64,000 nucleotides of DNA. Origin: Hawksworthiomyces lignivorus (lineage: Eukaryota > Ascomycota > Sordariomycetes > Ophiostomatales > Ophiostomataceae). How positions within the stretch are numbered: position 1 is the stretch's first letter; the number at the start of each line of letters is the position of its first letter. The stretch is from the NCBI GenBank assembly GCA_002917075.1, contig NTMA01000027.1, positions 62,001 through 126,000 on the forward strand, written 5' to 3'. Of the stretch, positions 31,902-42,949 are shown piece by piece. The notes under the pieces were generated by a model. It was not told the DNA's origin. It saw only the letters and a list, made by a program, of their open reading frames with translations, and did no database searches. The translations under genes were made by a program, and so were the position numbers.

Positions 31902-34515
31902 TCAACTCTTTCTAGGTTTGAGATAACGAAGGAACTATTATTGTTAGTTTTGTCAGCTTGGCATCTCCATAAATCTCGAGAGAAGGAAATGGGGGGAAGG
32001 GGAGGTGAGAAGGGAGGCATACTTCTTGTGCGGCTTCGGGGGTCACGTCAGACACCTCCGCTTCAACTTTCGTGATCAGGCCGAGACCTGTGGTGCGGAT
32101 CGTCCACCACATCTCCAGACGCGGTCCGCCCAGCGCATCCGCGGCGAGGTGCGCCTTGAGGTCCGTGACGAACTGGTTGTACATCGCCGGCTCCTCGAGG
32201 GCGATCAGCTCCTCACGCAGAACACGCAAGTTCTCGGCAGCCCGGGCGTAGTGCAGGTCGCCGGTGCTAGTAGTGATGAGCGACTCGACAATCTTGCCCA
32301 TCTGGCGCGCCAGGTCCGCAATCTGCGCGACGTCGACCGTGCTTGCTAGCGCCTGCTTGAACTCGGGGATGGCGTTGTCAGCGGAGATCTTGCGAGTTGC
32401 ATTGGTGCCCTTCTGCTTGCCGCTTGGCGCGCTACCCAGCAGAGCATCGATGTCGAGGCCAGAGATGGGCTTGTTTGCCTGGGAGTCGCGCCCAGCCCGG
32501 CCCTTCGCCTTGGGTGGCACTTTCTTCACGTCGGCCGCCTTGATGAGCCGGTCGATCTGGGGCTTGGCCTTCTGGACGAGGCCGGGCGGCGGGTGGTCGA
32601 AGCGCGTGACAAAGTCGTTGTCTTGGTGCACATAAGGTTCGTTTGGGTGGACGGCGCGGAAGGCGATCGCCTTGGTAACACGGTAGATAATGGGCGAGTA
32701 GTTATCTGAGAGGTCGGCATATTCTGCAGGTTGTCTGAAGACCAAACAAGTGTCAACACATATTCTCTTGCAGGTACAATAAGGGGCAGAAAACTCTTCT
32801 TAACCGTACCCATTTTCATCAGTTCCATACATGGAAATATCCATGGCATCGACGTAGTCGCTCATGGCCTTGTTGAGATTGTCGTCTGGTAGCAGTCGAT
32901 GCTTTGTCAGGACGGTACCGGTTGCTGTAATCACCTTGTCCAGCGGTGGAAATGGGTAATTCCGTACATCCTCGGCAAATGGAAGAGGTACGTCGTATAG
33001 ACAGACGAGGCTTTTGGTGACAGTAGGTATGAGAAGCAGCAGTTGAGGCTCTTTCATGTCCTTTGGAACAAAGCGAGCAACTGCGCATGTTCCTGTATCA
33101 ACCATCGCGTGGACAAGAGTAGAAAAGGACAGCTCGTCCTCCTCGCTAAATCGCCGTGGCATGATGACGCAGCTCTCACCCATACTCAGGTATGGCTCGG
33201 CCTGCGCTTGTCAGAAAACAATATGAAGACACGAAGAAAGACTGGAGGCATTGTTCTTGTAGGATCAGGAGGTTCTTACACTTTCTTGAGTGACAAACCC
33301 AACGATGGAAAATCCTTTTGTTGTCTCAAGCTGCGTAATGTTGCGATCAGATTCACTAATGTACACGGCCGTCCTGCCGTACTCGTAGCCTTTCACGAGG
33401 CTCTCAAATTCGACTTCCCGCTTGCCACCGGGTGCTTTGGGATCGTCTACTTTGTACACGCGCGTGCTGCGGACTGCGGAGAAGTCGACATTGCCCATCT
33501 CTACGCCTTCCATCGCATCTGCGGATTGGGTCGACTCAGCCCCGTCTGCTGACTCTGGACGAACGACGACGGTGGTGGCCGGCGGAGGACGGGCGAGCTT
33601 GGTCAGGAAATACCGCTCAACATTCACAGAGAGAGCGCTCTCGTAATTCTTAGGATCTCCTAGGGTAAGAGGACCCTCGTAAGTCTTGTAGGGCCGGTAC
33701 GACTTGACAGAGGGCTTCTGGAGCTCTTCGACGGCTTCTGCTAACGTGCCGAGCACGCCGTTGTCACATTTTTCGACAAGGGTAGCAAGCAGTTTCTCGT
33801 TGATGGCCTTGCTGTGTTAATATCGCGACGAAGTCGTATCTGAATCTTCACAAAAGGTTCCTTGGTGTTGACTCTACCTTTAGTTTGGGTTTGTCCTCTT
33901 CTTTGAAGCCGTACTCGGCATCATCAAAGTCCACGCCCCTAAATTTTGCAATTAGATCAGCTCATTGCTCGCAACCTTGATCTTTTCTTGACAAACAGCG
34001 GTCATGACCGGTGAGAAAACGTACACGACAACAAGCTGAATGCCCAGGTCGTTGATCTGAGCTGCCAAGTCATCAAAATCGTCACCGTCGATCGGGCCCA
34101 GGCCGTCGGTCACAAGCACAATCTTGCGGTTGTACTTTAGCCGCTTTGGGGCCGCCTTGGCTATCATGTCGGTGGCCACAATGATTGCCGAGACGGCGTC
34201 ACCTGTGGTCGTTCTGCTGGGCCGTATACTGGCACGCAGGGCTTGCAGCGACGTTAGGCTCATCGCCTCGATCTCTTGAAGGATGGAGATGTTGTCGTAG
34301 CCGTCCTCTTCCTGCAGCTGGTTACGCGTCTTGTCGGTGCGCAGGCCCAGGACGCCGACCGTCCATGTCTTGCGAGAGGCGGCCACTGTTGTGCAGATCT
34401 TGTCCCACACGTACTCCATGGCCCAGTCCAGGTTCGACACGGCGCGGCGGCTGTGTTGTTCGCCCATGGTAGCGCCCATATCGACGATGTAGACGGTTGC
34501 TTCCTTGTCTGCCAT
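31902..34515 (-). CDS. KU80: DNA end-binding protein Ku80
   Basis: Six minus-strand exons: 34515..34025, 33938..33878, 33807..33280, 33201..32810, 32734..32023 and 31934..31902, giving 738 residues with all phases consistent. The first donor is GTACGT and joins LVVV to GVDFDDAEYGFKEEDK. The last exon is 33 nt, entered by a strong CTAAC branch, and encodes FLRYLKPRKS. Domains in order: vWA-like N-terminus (ATVYIVDMGATMGEQH, VLVTDGLG), Ku core beta-barrel (KTTKGFSIVGFV, EPYLSMGESCVIMPRR, LVHAMVDTGTCAVARFV) and the Ku C-terminal region. Ku80 pairs with Ku70 for non-homologous end joining and telomere protection. Length fits fungal Ku80. Confidence 0.94.
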
Positions 34516-35258
34516 TGTGTCGGATTGAGTAGCGACCTTGTGTGTTTGTTTGCTCCTTTCCGCCAGCACACAGAAAAACTGGCCGTAAATCAAAGCCAAA
34601 ATAGGACAATAAAGAAAGAAAGAGAAAGAAAAAAGAGAAACGACCGCCTCTTTATGGCAGTCGGCGTTGTTGCAAGTACCTGCGAGCGCGAAACGGTGAC
34701 GCCCTTCTCTGCTTTAGAGTGGGTCTCTACAATAGGCAGCCGAGGGGGCCTAAAAAGAAGAGCTTAAGCTGCTACAAGCTCGATGCGGGTTCAGCATTTT
34801 TTTCATTACAAGCCCCCAAACCATAAGGTTTAATAGCGTGGTATCCGGCAAGCCGTGCCCTGCAGCCTGTCACGAAAACACGTGACAAAAATGTCATAGG
34901 TAGTATCTTACGATGGCAGTTTCATGACCACAGCGCCGATCCACTTTGAAGCGCCGCCAACGGTCGGAAGCTCCCCAGGAAATATTATCCGTGGACCAGA
35001 GAGGCGCGCCAAGGGAGGGGGATTAAAGCCCAGAGATGCGCTACCCAGCGTGGTATCGTACTCATATGTCGGCTATCTCACAATATAAGTAGATCCTTCT
35101 CTGCCTCGGCGTCCCAGCCTTTGAGAACGATAGCTTCTTCGTTCATCAACCAGCTCTGGTGGACAGAGGAGCTACAACTTGATTCTGAATTGCTCCAGCC
35201 GTCTTTTCTTTACGCAATTCCATCCGAGTAATTAACTCTTATCCGAGTTCTGTTGAAA
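34516..35258. promoter_or_regulatory. Divergent promoter KU80 / TMEM205-like gene
   Basis: 743 bp lie between divergent starts. It contains GA-rich runs near 34610-34640 and a pyrimidine-rich leader before 35259. No gene is seen. Confidence 0.5.
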
Positions 35259-36062
35259 ATGGCCGTCACCAACACCCTGTTTTCGCCCGTGCCTTACCAT
35301 ATTCTTTCGTACGATATGCCTTTGCCCTGTTCAATTCTTCTGCTTTCTTTTTGCCCACTAAGAGACTATGCCAAGACACGTCACTGACGCAATAATTTAT
35401 TAGCTACGGGACCCTGCTGGGCACGACTTTTTTCCACGTAAGACAGAAGACAAAGCTTCTTTCCTCCTCTTCCCCTCCCATGTCTTGTCATCGATTATAC
35501 CTGCAATGCACCCTACTAAAGCTCTTGCCGTCTCCTCTTAGTCTTTCATCAATGGCTTTGTCCAGATAAAGGTCTTGCCCCGCCCGCAGTTTGCTGCCGT
35601 GCAGTCCAAGCTCTTCCCCATCTACTTTGGCATGCAATCGGCCATCCCCGTGTTCCTCGCCTTGACGTTTCCTGGCGGCGGCGCAAGTGCTCACGCCGCC
35701 GGCGTCACCGGGCTCCTGCAGCCAGAGAACCGATGGGGGTTCCTCGCGCCGATCGTGATAATGAGCCTGACTGGTCTCGTCAACCTATTTGTGCTCCTGC
35801 CGGCCTCAAAGGAGGTCATGAAGGCTCGCTACGCCCAAGGTAAGCAGCTCCTTATGCCAATTGGCTGCACAGAGCGTCACTAACTCTGACTACAGAGCGG
35901 AAGGACGGCAAGAAGAGTTACGACGCTGCCCCACACTCGCAGGAAATGCTGGCCCTCAACAAGAAGTTCGGCAAGCTCCACGGCATCTCATCTCTACTGA
36001 ACTTGGCCACATACATCTCGGCGCTAGTCTACGGCGTTTCGTTGTCTGCCCGGATTCATTAA
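35259..36062 (+). CDS. TMEM205-like (DUF4149) membrane protein
   Basis: Four exons (35259..35308, 35404..35437, 35542..35839, 35896..36062) encode 182 residues; none of them is long, and the joins are phase-consistent. Exon 2 has only 34 nt and encodes SYGTLLGTTFFH. Characteristic parts are PVPYHILSYGTLLGTTFFHSF, VLPRPQFAAVQSKLFPIYFGMQ, a helix FLAPIVIMSLTGLVNLFVLLP and a C-terminal helix LLNLATYISALVYGVSLS. This pattern is the fungal TMEM205-like family with four predicted membrane helices. Its function is not known in fungi; human TMEM205 has been linked to drug resistance, which says little here. Confidence 0.85.
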
Positions 36063-36706
36063 GCAGCAGATCTTAGCAGAGCACGGCATATTGCGACCGC
36101 TTGCATGTCTACGACGCTAAGGATGGGGAATATCAAGTCACCATGCGCACACTTTGGCAAAGAGCAACGAAATAGATTTGGGTTGTCGTCCTAACAAAGA
36201 AATCCTGATTTATTTTGATTCCATCTATGAAAATTTAAATAGCTAATTGTTTCGACCGACCAGGATGCCAGTCGAATTTAGTCGGAGAAAAAGGTAATTA
36301 TTTCTAATTGACCACGATTATTAAAAAATCATTATTAGTCCCTTTGCAGGAGAAAAAGATGGAATTCCAGTGCCGTCCTCTCATCATGAAGTGCTGTTAC
36401 AAGAGCCTCGGGATTCTCGGCGCTTGCATCATATCAGATGAGCCGCTGCTGTTTTCTGGAGTATATGAAAACAGCACGCTAGCGGGACTGGCGTGGCGAC
36501 TGAGAGCATTGTATCCTGGCTGCATTTGATGGCCTTTGCTCCCCAGTATGTCGTCTACCGTTATTTCATTCAACAACGAAAGACGCGAGGGAGGTGGATG
36601 AGGATTATTAAGCCGTCCAAGTTGATTCTCGGCGGCATTACAATGCTTTTGTCGTAGGTTTGTGTTTTTAGATATCAAGTCTGCCTTCTTTCTTTGGTTT
36701 GCTCTT
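36063..36706. other. Convergent intergenic spacer
   Basis: 644 bp lie between the TMEM205-like stop and the 3' end of the poly-Q gene. It is AT-rich and no gene is seen. Confidence 0.55.
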
Positions 36707-37234
36707 TCACCGCGTCGTCCGTGCCGCCAGCTCGCTCTGCGCCTGGCGCAGAGCCTGCTTGGTCGCTTCAAACCGCTCCTGCGCCAGTGCCGGTGACGTG
36801 GACGACGTGGTCGGCAGGTCCCGGGCGTTCTTCGACCAGTAGCCCAGCGTCCACTTGGGCGGCTCGCGGGTGAGGGCCTCGGCCACGTCGATGTCTGCTG
36901 CGGGCTTCGGGTACGTGCGCGACATGGGATCCACAGCCTGCCGCAGGATCGTCTGCTGCTGCTGCTGCTGCTGCTGCCGGGGCAACGCAGCCGCCAGGCT
37001 CCCAGTCGACGCAGCAGCAGCCATCGGTGCGCAGCCGAGCGCTGCGATCCTGGTGTTGCAGCTCGGGAGAGTTGACCCATCAGCAATGTCCGTAGACAGG
37101 ATGCTGGACGCGTTGGACGTGCGGCGCGACGACTCGTTGGACCACATGGCCGGCGGCGCGGAGTTCATGGTCGAAGACGAGATGGCAGACGACGAGACTG
37201 ACATGGGCGGCGCGGAGAGATTATTGTTCGACAT
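36707..37234 (-). CDS. Hypothetical poly-Q protein
   Basis: A single exon encodes 175 residues. I do not recognise a family. The N-terminal half is Ser/Ala-rich and probably disordered. A run of eight Gln (CTG/CAG repeat on DNA 36955-36978) follows. The C-terminal part is ordered-looking: AVDPMSRTYPKPAADIDVAEALTREPPKWTLGYWSKNARD, then a charged helix ERFEATKQALRQAQSELA. The change from simple to complex sequence and good codon use suggest a real gene, and the KWTLGYWSKNA segment may be a conserved motif. Confidence 0.6.
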   Translation of the reverse strand: MSNNNLSAPPMSVSSSAISSSTMNSAPPAMWSNESSRRTSNASSILSTDIADGSTLPSCNTRIAALGCAPMAAAASTGSLAAALPRQQQQQQQQTILRQAVDPMSRTYPKPAADIDVAEALTREPPKWTLGYWSKNARDLPTTSSTSPALAQERFEATKQALRQAQSELAARTTR

Positions 37235-38497
37235 CTTAAAGGCTGTTTAGTAGGTGCGTGTGACGATGAAAAGAAAAATAACAATGGAAGATTAAGACAA
37301 GAGCAAAAAGAAAAAACTAGAGCGAAGAAGGGGAGAAGAAAAGACTACGGGAAATTGGAATATATATGCTAGCTAGAGAACTCCACCGACTTACACCGAG
37401 GCGCTATTTTGTACGAAGAAAAATATTGAGGAAAAAGGGGAGCCTTGAACAAATTGCCTGAACAAATTGCCTTGAACGAATTACGAACAATGGCTGCTAC
37501 GCTGAACAAATCAATGGAATCTCTATTAATAGGTAAAGCAGATTTCAGACCTTTAGAAATCAGCGAGAGAAAGCCCAGGAAGCCCAGGAACGCCTGCACT
37601 GGGAGTCATAGGCAACTTTTTTTTTTCTCTCTTGGATAATTATTGTGGAGATAGAGGATAGCGGATCCGAGTAAAGTGTAAATTTCCCCCTATTTTCTTA
37701 GTCGAATAGCGAGGACAAAAGCACCGTTACGGTCGCAAAACGAGCCGGGATTTGGGCCATGATCCCTACAGACTTTAGTCCGTAGTATCTTGTGCGGGCC
37801 GATGACTTGTCTAGGTCGTTGGTACGGAAACTCGGGAAGTGGTAAAAGAGTGCGTAAGTGTGCAATAATCATTTTCTCGCTTCGTCGCAGCACTAGAAGG
37901 GAGGCGAATACTCTTGAATTTTTAACCCAAAACCCAGGAAAAATCTTAGGGGGGGCGAAATCCTGCCGCAAGAATAAAGCCGCTAGAGACTACGAGGCAC
38001 ACTCAATCGGCGCATGCGAAGCTCAAGCCCGGTCTTCCGCTCCGTGCAAAGTCCGTGCAAATAGCACGAGGCTCCAGCTCTAGTGCAGCCTGGCAACAAA
38101 CGGCAGCAGATTGCACCATACCCCCTAAATCCAGTGCCCGTTGCCCTTGCAGCCCGCAGACTCACATGTGGCCTTGCCACCGCCGAGCTTTTTCCAGCTG
38201 TCCTGCAGACGGTTATTTGCCCATAATTATAGTTACCACATGAATGTCGCGTGGCCACGGATGGATAGAGCCCTAATGACTTGGATGCTATGAGCCGTAT
38301 TAGGGCTCATTCGCAGGTTTGTCTGCAATGTTTCCGCGCGTAGATATTTTCTTTTGCCAATTGATAACCAAGTCACATGGCATCGCTCGTGAGAGGAAAT
38401 CCAGTGTCTAAATATCAGATGTACCGTTTTGCATGTGAACGATATACGAAACTGAGCAGAAAGCTCGCGTGCCTCTCCGGACTGGGTAGTCATTGTG

Positions 38498-38535
<38 letters not shown>

Positions 38536-38587
38536 TCTCCAGTTTCTCCAGCTGCTTGGCCCCACAACCTCTTAGTCTTCCCTGTCT
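37235..38587. other. Intergenic, contains long T-run
   Basis: 1.35 kb without a recognised gene. It holds the upstream flank of the poly-Q gene and the 3' flank of the DUF1295 gene, plus a 33-nt T-run at 38500-38532. Confidence 0.55.
38500..38532. repeat. 33-nt poly-T tract
   Basis: Uninterrupted T-run, 55 bp downstream of the DUF1295 gene stop on the minus strand, where it reads as poly-A. Its length may be imprecise, since such runs are error-prone in sequencing. Confidence 0.9.
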
Positions 38588-39934
38588 TCACCTCTTGGTT
38601 GCCGACCCCTTCTTCTGGCTCCCGCTAGCTTTCGCTTCCTTTTCGGCCTGCTTCTTTGCAACGTCGCTCGACCGGAGAGTCCTGGTTGGCGCAACCGCCT
38701 TTTCTTGTGCCCGGCTGCCCTTCTTACCGCTGCTGCTGCTGCCAGCTGTGTCACGGTAGAAGGACGAGAACGGCGACGGCACAAACCTGCCCACGTGCTT
38801 CTGGTACTCCTTGTAATCCGGGTACTTGCCGCTCGTGATGCGCTCGGTGAGCCCCGTCGAGCCCTGGAAGAGGAGCACCAGCACGCCGGCGCCGACGCCG
38901 GCCCAGCTGTAGAGCGCGCCGCCGCTGGCGTAGCAGCTCCACAGGTAGAGCACGATCCAGATGCTCTGCTCGGCCGCAAAGTTGGGGTGCCGGCTGAAGG
39001 CCCACAGCCCCTCGGCGATGAAGCCGCGGTCGAGCGCCTCCCGCGCGAACCCGGGCGGCACCTTGGCCGACGCCTGGTACCGGTACTTGGCCGTCTGGTA
39101 GTTCCACTGCTGCTGGTCGGCAAAGCACTCGAACAAGATGAGGCCCAGCTCGACGGCCGTGAAGCCAGCATCGGCGGCCGTCATACCCGGCTCGACGGTG
39201 CTGGTCAGCAGCAGGACGTAGGCCGGCGCCGCGATGAAGAAGAGCAGCACGCTCTGGAAGAAGGCAATAAAGGTCAGGTTGAAGATGTGAAAGACCCATC
39301 TAGGAACGGCAGCCTTAACGATTTCCCTAGCGGCGCATGTCAGACTCCGGACGGCAACAGACACGGCTGCTACAAGAGAGCCTCCATTTTAAGGACGGAA
39401 GCGCGCAAATACTCACCATCGGTAGTCTTCAGAGCCAATATTGTAGCCACCCTTTCGTGCGTAGTTGTAGGTCAAGCGGAACTGTGACGGTCAGAAAGGA
39501 ACGAGACAGATATGCGCAGACAAGAGCCCAAGAGAGCAACTCAAAGGGTGATAGCGACTCACGCTCCAGACAGCGCTGTAGAGCAGTGCTGCGTCCAGCC
39601 GGCGGCTGTCCACACCGGCCAGCCGAGCCCACAGGTTAAAGTGCAGAATGTACACGGTCGGCAGCAGGCTCCAACACCTGTCGACCTGCGAGTAGTTGCG
39701 GTTGGCCTCGGACACGACGAAGAACACGGCGCCCAGCACCAGCGAGAACGCAAAGCCCGTCGCCAGCGGGTTCGTGCTCTGATACAGCTCCAGCAGGGGC
39801 GCCAGCCCCGTTGTGCTCCCAGCGACCGCACCAGCGGCGGCGCGAGGCAAGGCGCAGAGCTCGTCGAGATAGGGCTCGACGGTCAGCGCGTAGCTGGCGC
39901 AGTCCCCAAGTGTCTGCAGCACAGGGAGAGCCAT
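38588..39934 (-). CDS. DUF1295 / steroid 5-alpha-reductase-like membrane protein
   Basis: Three exons, 39934..39563, 39481..39417 and 39326..38588, give 391 residues. Donors are GTGAGT twice. The last acceptor is the CTAG at 39327, which yields the conserved FRLTYNYARKGGYNIGSEDYRWEIVK. A later TAG (39302) would create a stop and is rejected. Several membrane helices are followed by FSRHPNFAAEQSIWIVLYLW, the hallmark of DUF1295 and related isoprenylcysteine methyltransferase/steroid reductase folds. The C-terminal tail is basic, Ser/Lys-rich and disordered (about 45 residues). The reaction is unknown; a membrane lipid or sterol reductase is the usual guess. Confidence 0.88.
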
Positions 39935-40607
39935 GTCCGAATGAGTAAATGAGGTTCGTTTTTCAGGCGAGGAGAGCTAAACTGGTAAATGGAGAAGACG
40001 TAGAGGTAGAGACTTGAGCTGCACGCAATACAAAAAAAAAAACACACAAAAGGGATGTGAGGTCGTGCTCACGTTTCACTCGATGCTTTTACCCCATATG
40101 GGCGCATAATTTCACCGTTTTCTAGCAAGCATCCGGAAAACAGTGGGCCTTGGGGGGGAAAGCTCCGCTGTAAGTGTACCACCAGTGGGGTTCAGGTCCT
40201 GGCCCCCAGTCTTGGTTGACTTGAGGTCAGGGCTACGCCCCCCACCAAGCAGGGGTACTAAAAAGCAACAATCAATTTTTGTTGATATTTACAAACCGCC
40301 TGTACGTGGTACACCTTCACTACCGGCTTCCACGTTGACGGTGGTACTCGCCAATGGGCCACACAGGGACGTGTCCTTGATATTTTCCACGCGTCAGAGC
40401 AACAGCATGATACGTTCATGTCGAAATTTGGGGCTTAGGGGCGGTTATTCGAGGGATTCGCAAAGATCCTACAACGTGTTTCTCTGCCATTGACGGTGCG
40501 ACAGCCGTGCGCTGTCTGCATGGCGTTTGCCTAGCAATAGGAAAACTTCGCAAGAAAGAGGACCATTAGGACCAAAATTCAGCGGTCTACTACTAAAACG
40601 CTGCAAG
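39935..40607. promoter_or_regulatory. Divergent promoter DUF1295 gene / TOP3
   Basis: 673 bp between divergent start codons, without a gene. An A-run lies at 40031-40042. Both promoters must lie here. Confidence 0.5.
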
Positions 40608-42949
40608 ATGACGAAAGTCCTCTGTGTCGCCGAGAAGCCGTCTATCTCCAAAGCCGTTGCCGGCCACCTCTCTGGTGGGCAATATCAGACCGTGAGCCCC
40701 AGCTTCCTTTCAATAGCAATGCCTGCTAGGATTCCGCCTTGGAATTTTCTCTTCTCTGACCCCGCCGCAGTTCAACACACAGTCGAAGTACATCAAGAAC
40801 TATGTGTTCACCTTCGACTTCGGTCCGCCCTGGGGCAGCTGCGAGGTTACCATGACCTGCGTGACGGGCCACATGACCAACTTGGAGTTTGGGTCCGAGT
40901 TCAGCAACTGGCAGCACCCGCCGCCGGACCGGCTATTTGATGCGCCCGTGCACACCGTCATCCCGACTGACAAGAAGGCCATCGCCGACAACATTGAGAA
41001 CCAAGCCAAGTACGCCCGAGCTCTGTTCATCTGGACTGACTGCGACCTCGAGGGCGAGCACATCGGCAGTGAAATCCGCGAGGCAGCCCGCAAAGGCAAG
41101 CCGTCCATCGAGGTCCGCCGGGCTCACTTCAGCAACATTGAGAGAGCGTAAGCAGCGTCTCGTTGTCCACCTTTCTTTCTTTCTAGTTTTAATACGTTAT
41201 TTAGACACATATTGAACGCGGCTCGGAACCTCGTGGGCCTCGACGAGAAGCAGGTCAACGCCGTAGCAACCCGCTCTGAGCTGGATCTTCGCATCGGCTT
41301 TGCATTTACGCGGTTTCTCACCAACAACCTGCGGACTCTCGGCGGTCCTCTGGCATCTCTCACGTTGAGCTACGGTACGTACCTCATTGCGCTGGTTTAC
41401 AATTTGGTGCGTTTCCCTCTTCTGTTCTGACCGTTGCTATGCCGGCACGCTCTTAGGATCGTGTCAGTTTCCTACCCTGGGCTTCGTCGTGGACAACTAC
41501 TTCCGCGTTCGCAATTTTGTCCCTGAGCCTTTCTGGAGCATTGCTGTCAAACACACCAAGGGGAAGGCGACGGCATCCTTCAGCTGGATCCGAGGCCACC
41601 TGTTTGACCGCGCAGCCGTCATCGTCCTGTACGAGCGGTGCCTTGTGGCTAAGAAGGCCGAGGTCGTCAAAGTCCAGGAGAAGCCCACCAAGCGCTGGCG
41701 CCCGCTGCCGCTTACCACAGTAACGCTGCAGAGTATGGCGACGCGGTTCTTGCGCATTACGGGCCAGCAGGCCATGAAGACGGCCGAAGACCTTTACAAC
41801 AAGGGCTTCATCAGCTACCCGCGCACGGAGACGGACCGCTTTGATAAGGGCATGAACCTACGCGGCCTAGTCCAGAAGCAGACGCAGGACACGACCCAGC
41901 GCTGGGGCCCATTTGCTCGCGGGCTGCTGGACGAGAACAAGTTTGTCTGGCCGCGGGCGGGGCAGCACGACGACAAAGCTCACCCGCCCATCCATCCCGT
42001 CACGTATGCAGCACCAAACGTGCTCGGGCCAGACGAAGCCCGCCTTTACGAACTGGTCGTGCGGAGATTCTTAGCCTGCTGTGCAGACGATGCCAAGGGC
42101 ATGGCAACAGACGTGGAAATTACGTATGGCGCGGAACGATTCAAGGCCCACGGCGTGCACGTGCTGGAGAGAAACTTTTTGGATGTATATCCATACGAGA
42201 ACTGGACGGATACCGCCGAGCTGCCTCCCTTTGCCGTCGGCGAGCGGTTCGAGCCAACAGAGGCACTTATGACGCAGGGCAAGACATCTGCTCCTGGTTA
42301 CCTGACAGAGGCCGATCTCATCGGCCTCATGGATGCCAACGGAATTGGTACGGATGCCACAATGGCTGAGCATATCCAAAAGATACAGGATCGTGAGTAC
42401 GTGCGGACAGTTGAGCAGTCAGGAGCTACGGGGCAGGACGCTGGAGGCGAAGACGACGACGCCAACAGCACTGCTGGAGGTGGACGAGGGGGCCGCGGCC
42501 GCGGCCGTGGTGGTCGCGGTGGTGGCCGCGGTGGCCGTGGAGGAAGAGGCGGAGGACGCGGAGGTCAGCGCGTATTTGTGCCGACGCAGCTCGGCGTTGC
42601 ACTAATTCAAGGGTTTGACCGCATGAACTTCGAGACGAGTCTGGGCAAGCCGTTCCTCCGAAAGCAAATGGAGCTGCAGATGAAGGCCATTTGCGAGGGA
42701 CGAACAACGCGGCCCGCTGTCCTGCAGGACAGCTTGAGACAGTATCGCCAAGTCTATGAACAGTCATCGCAGCAGCTCAATGTTCTGAAAGCAGTAAGTC
42801 TTCTGCCTTTGCCGAGATTTTTCTCGTATCCCACGTCCCTCTTTCTGTCTCGTTCATCCTATTGTTCATCACGTTCGCTAACTGAAGATCCAATTACACC
42901 ATTCCAGTCCTGCAGACAGTACATATTCAACAACGCAGCAAACTCTTGA
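40608..42949 (+). CDS. TOP3: DNA topoisomerase III (type IA)
   Basis: Five exons (40608..40691, 40771..41147, 41205..41374, 41457..42793, 42908..42949) encode 669 residues, close to yeast Top3. The Toprim domain shows VLCVAEKPSISKAVAGHL and FIWTDCDLEGEHIG (metal-binding acidic cluster). The active-site tyrosine lies in GFISYPRTETDRF, near residue 331. The region from the cap to the C-terminus includes DANGIGTDATMAEHIQKI. An RGG-rich tract of about 34 residues (roughly 549-582) interrupts it before VFVPTQLGVALIQGF. The last exon encodes only 13 residues, and zinc fingers of animal Top3-alpha are absent. Top3 works with the RecQ helicase Sgs1 and Rmi1 to dissolve double Holliday junctions. Confidence 0.95.

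Noticed and set aside
38500..38532. Poly-T tract as a retroposon tail
   Set aside because: No target-site duplication or element sequence nearby; several similar homopolymers occur in the window, so a simple repeat is more likely.
39302..39304. TAG at 39304-39302 as the last acceptor of the DUF1295 gene
   Set aside because: It creates an in-frame TGA; the CTAG ending at 39327 keeps the frame and the conserved YRWEI.
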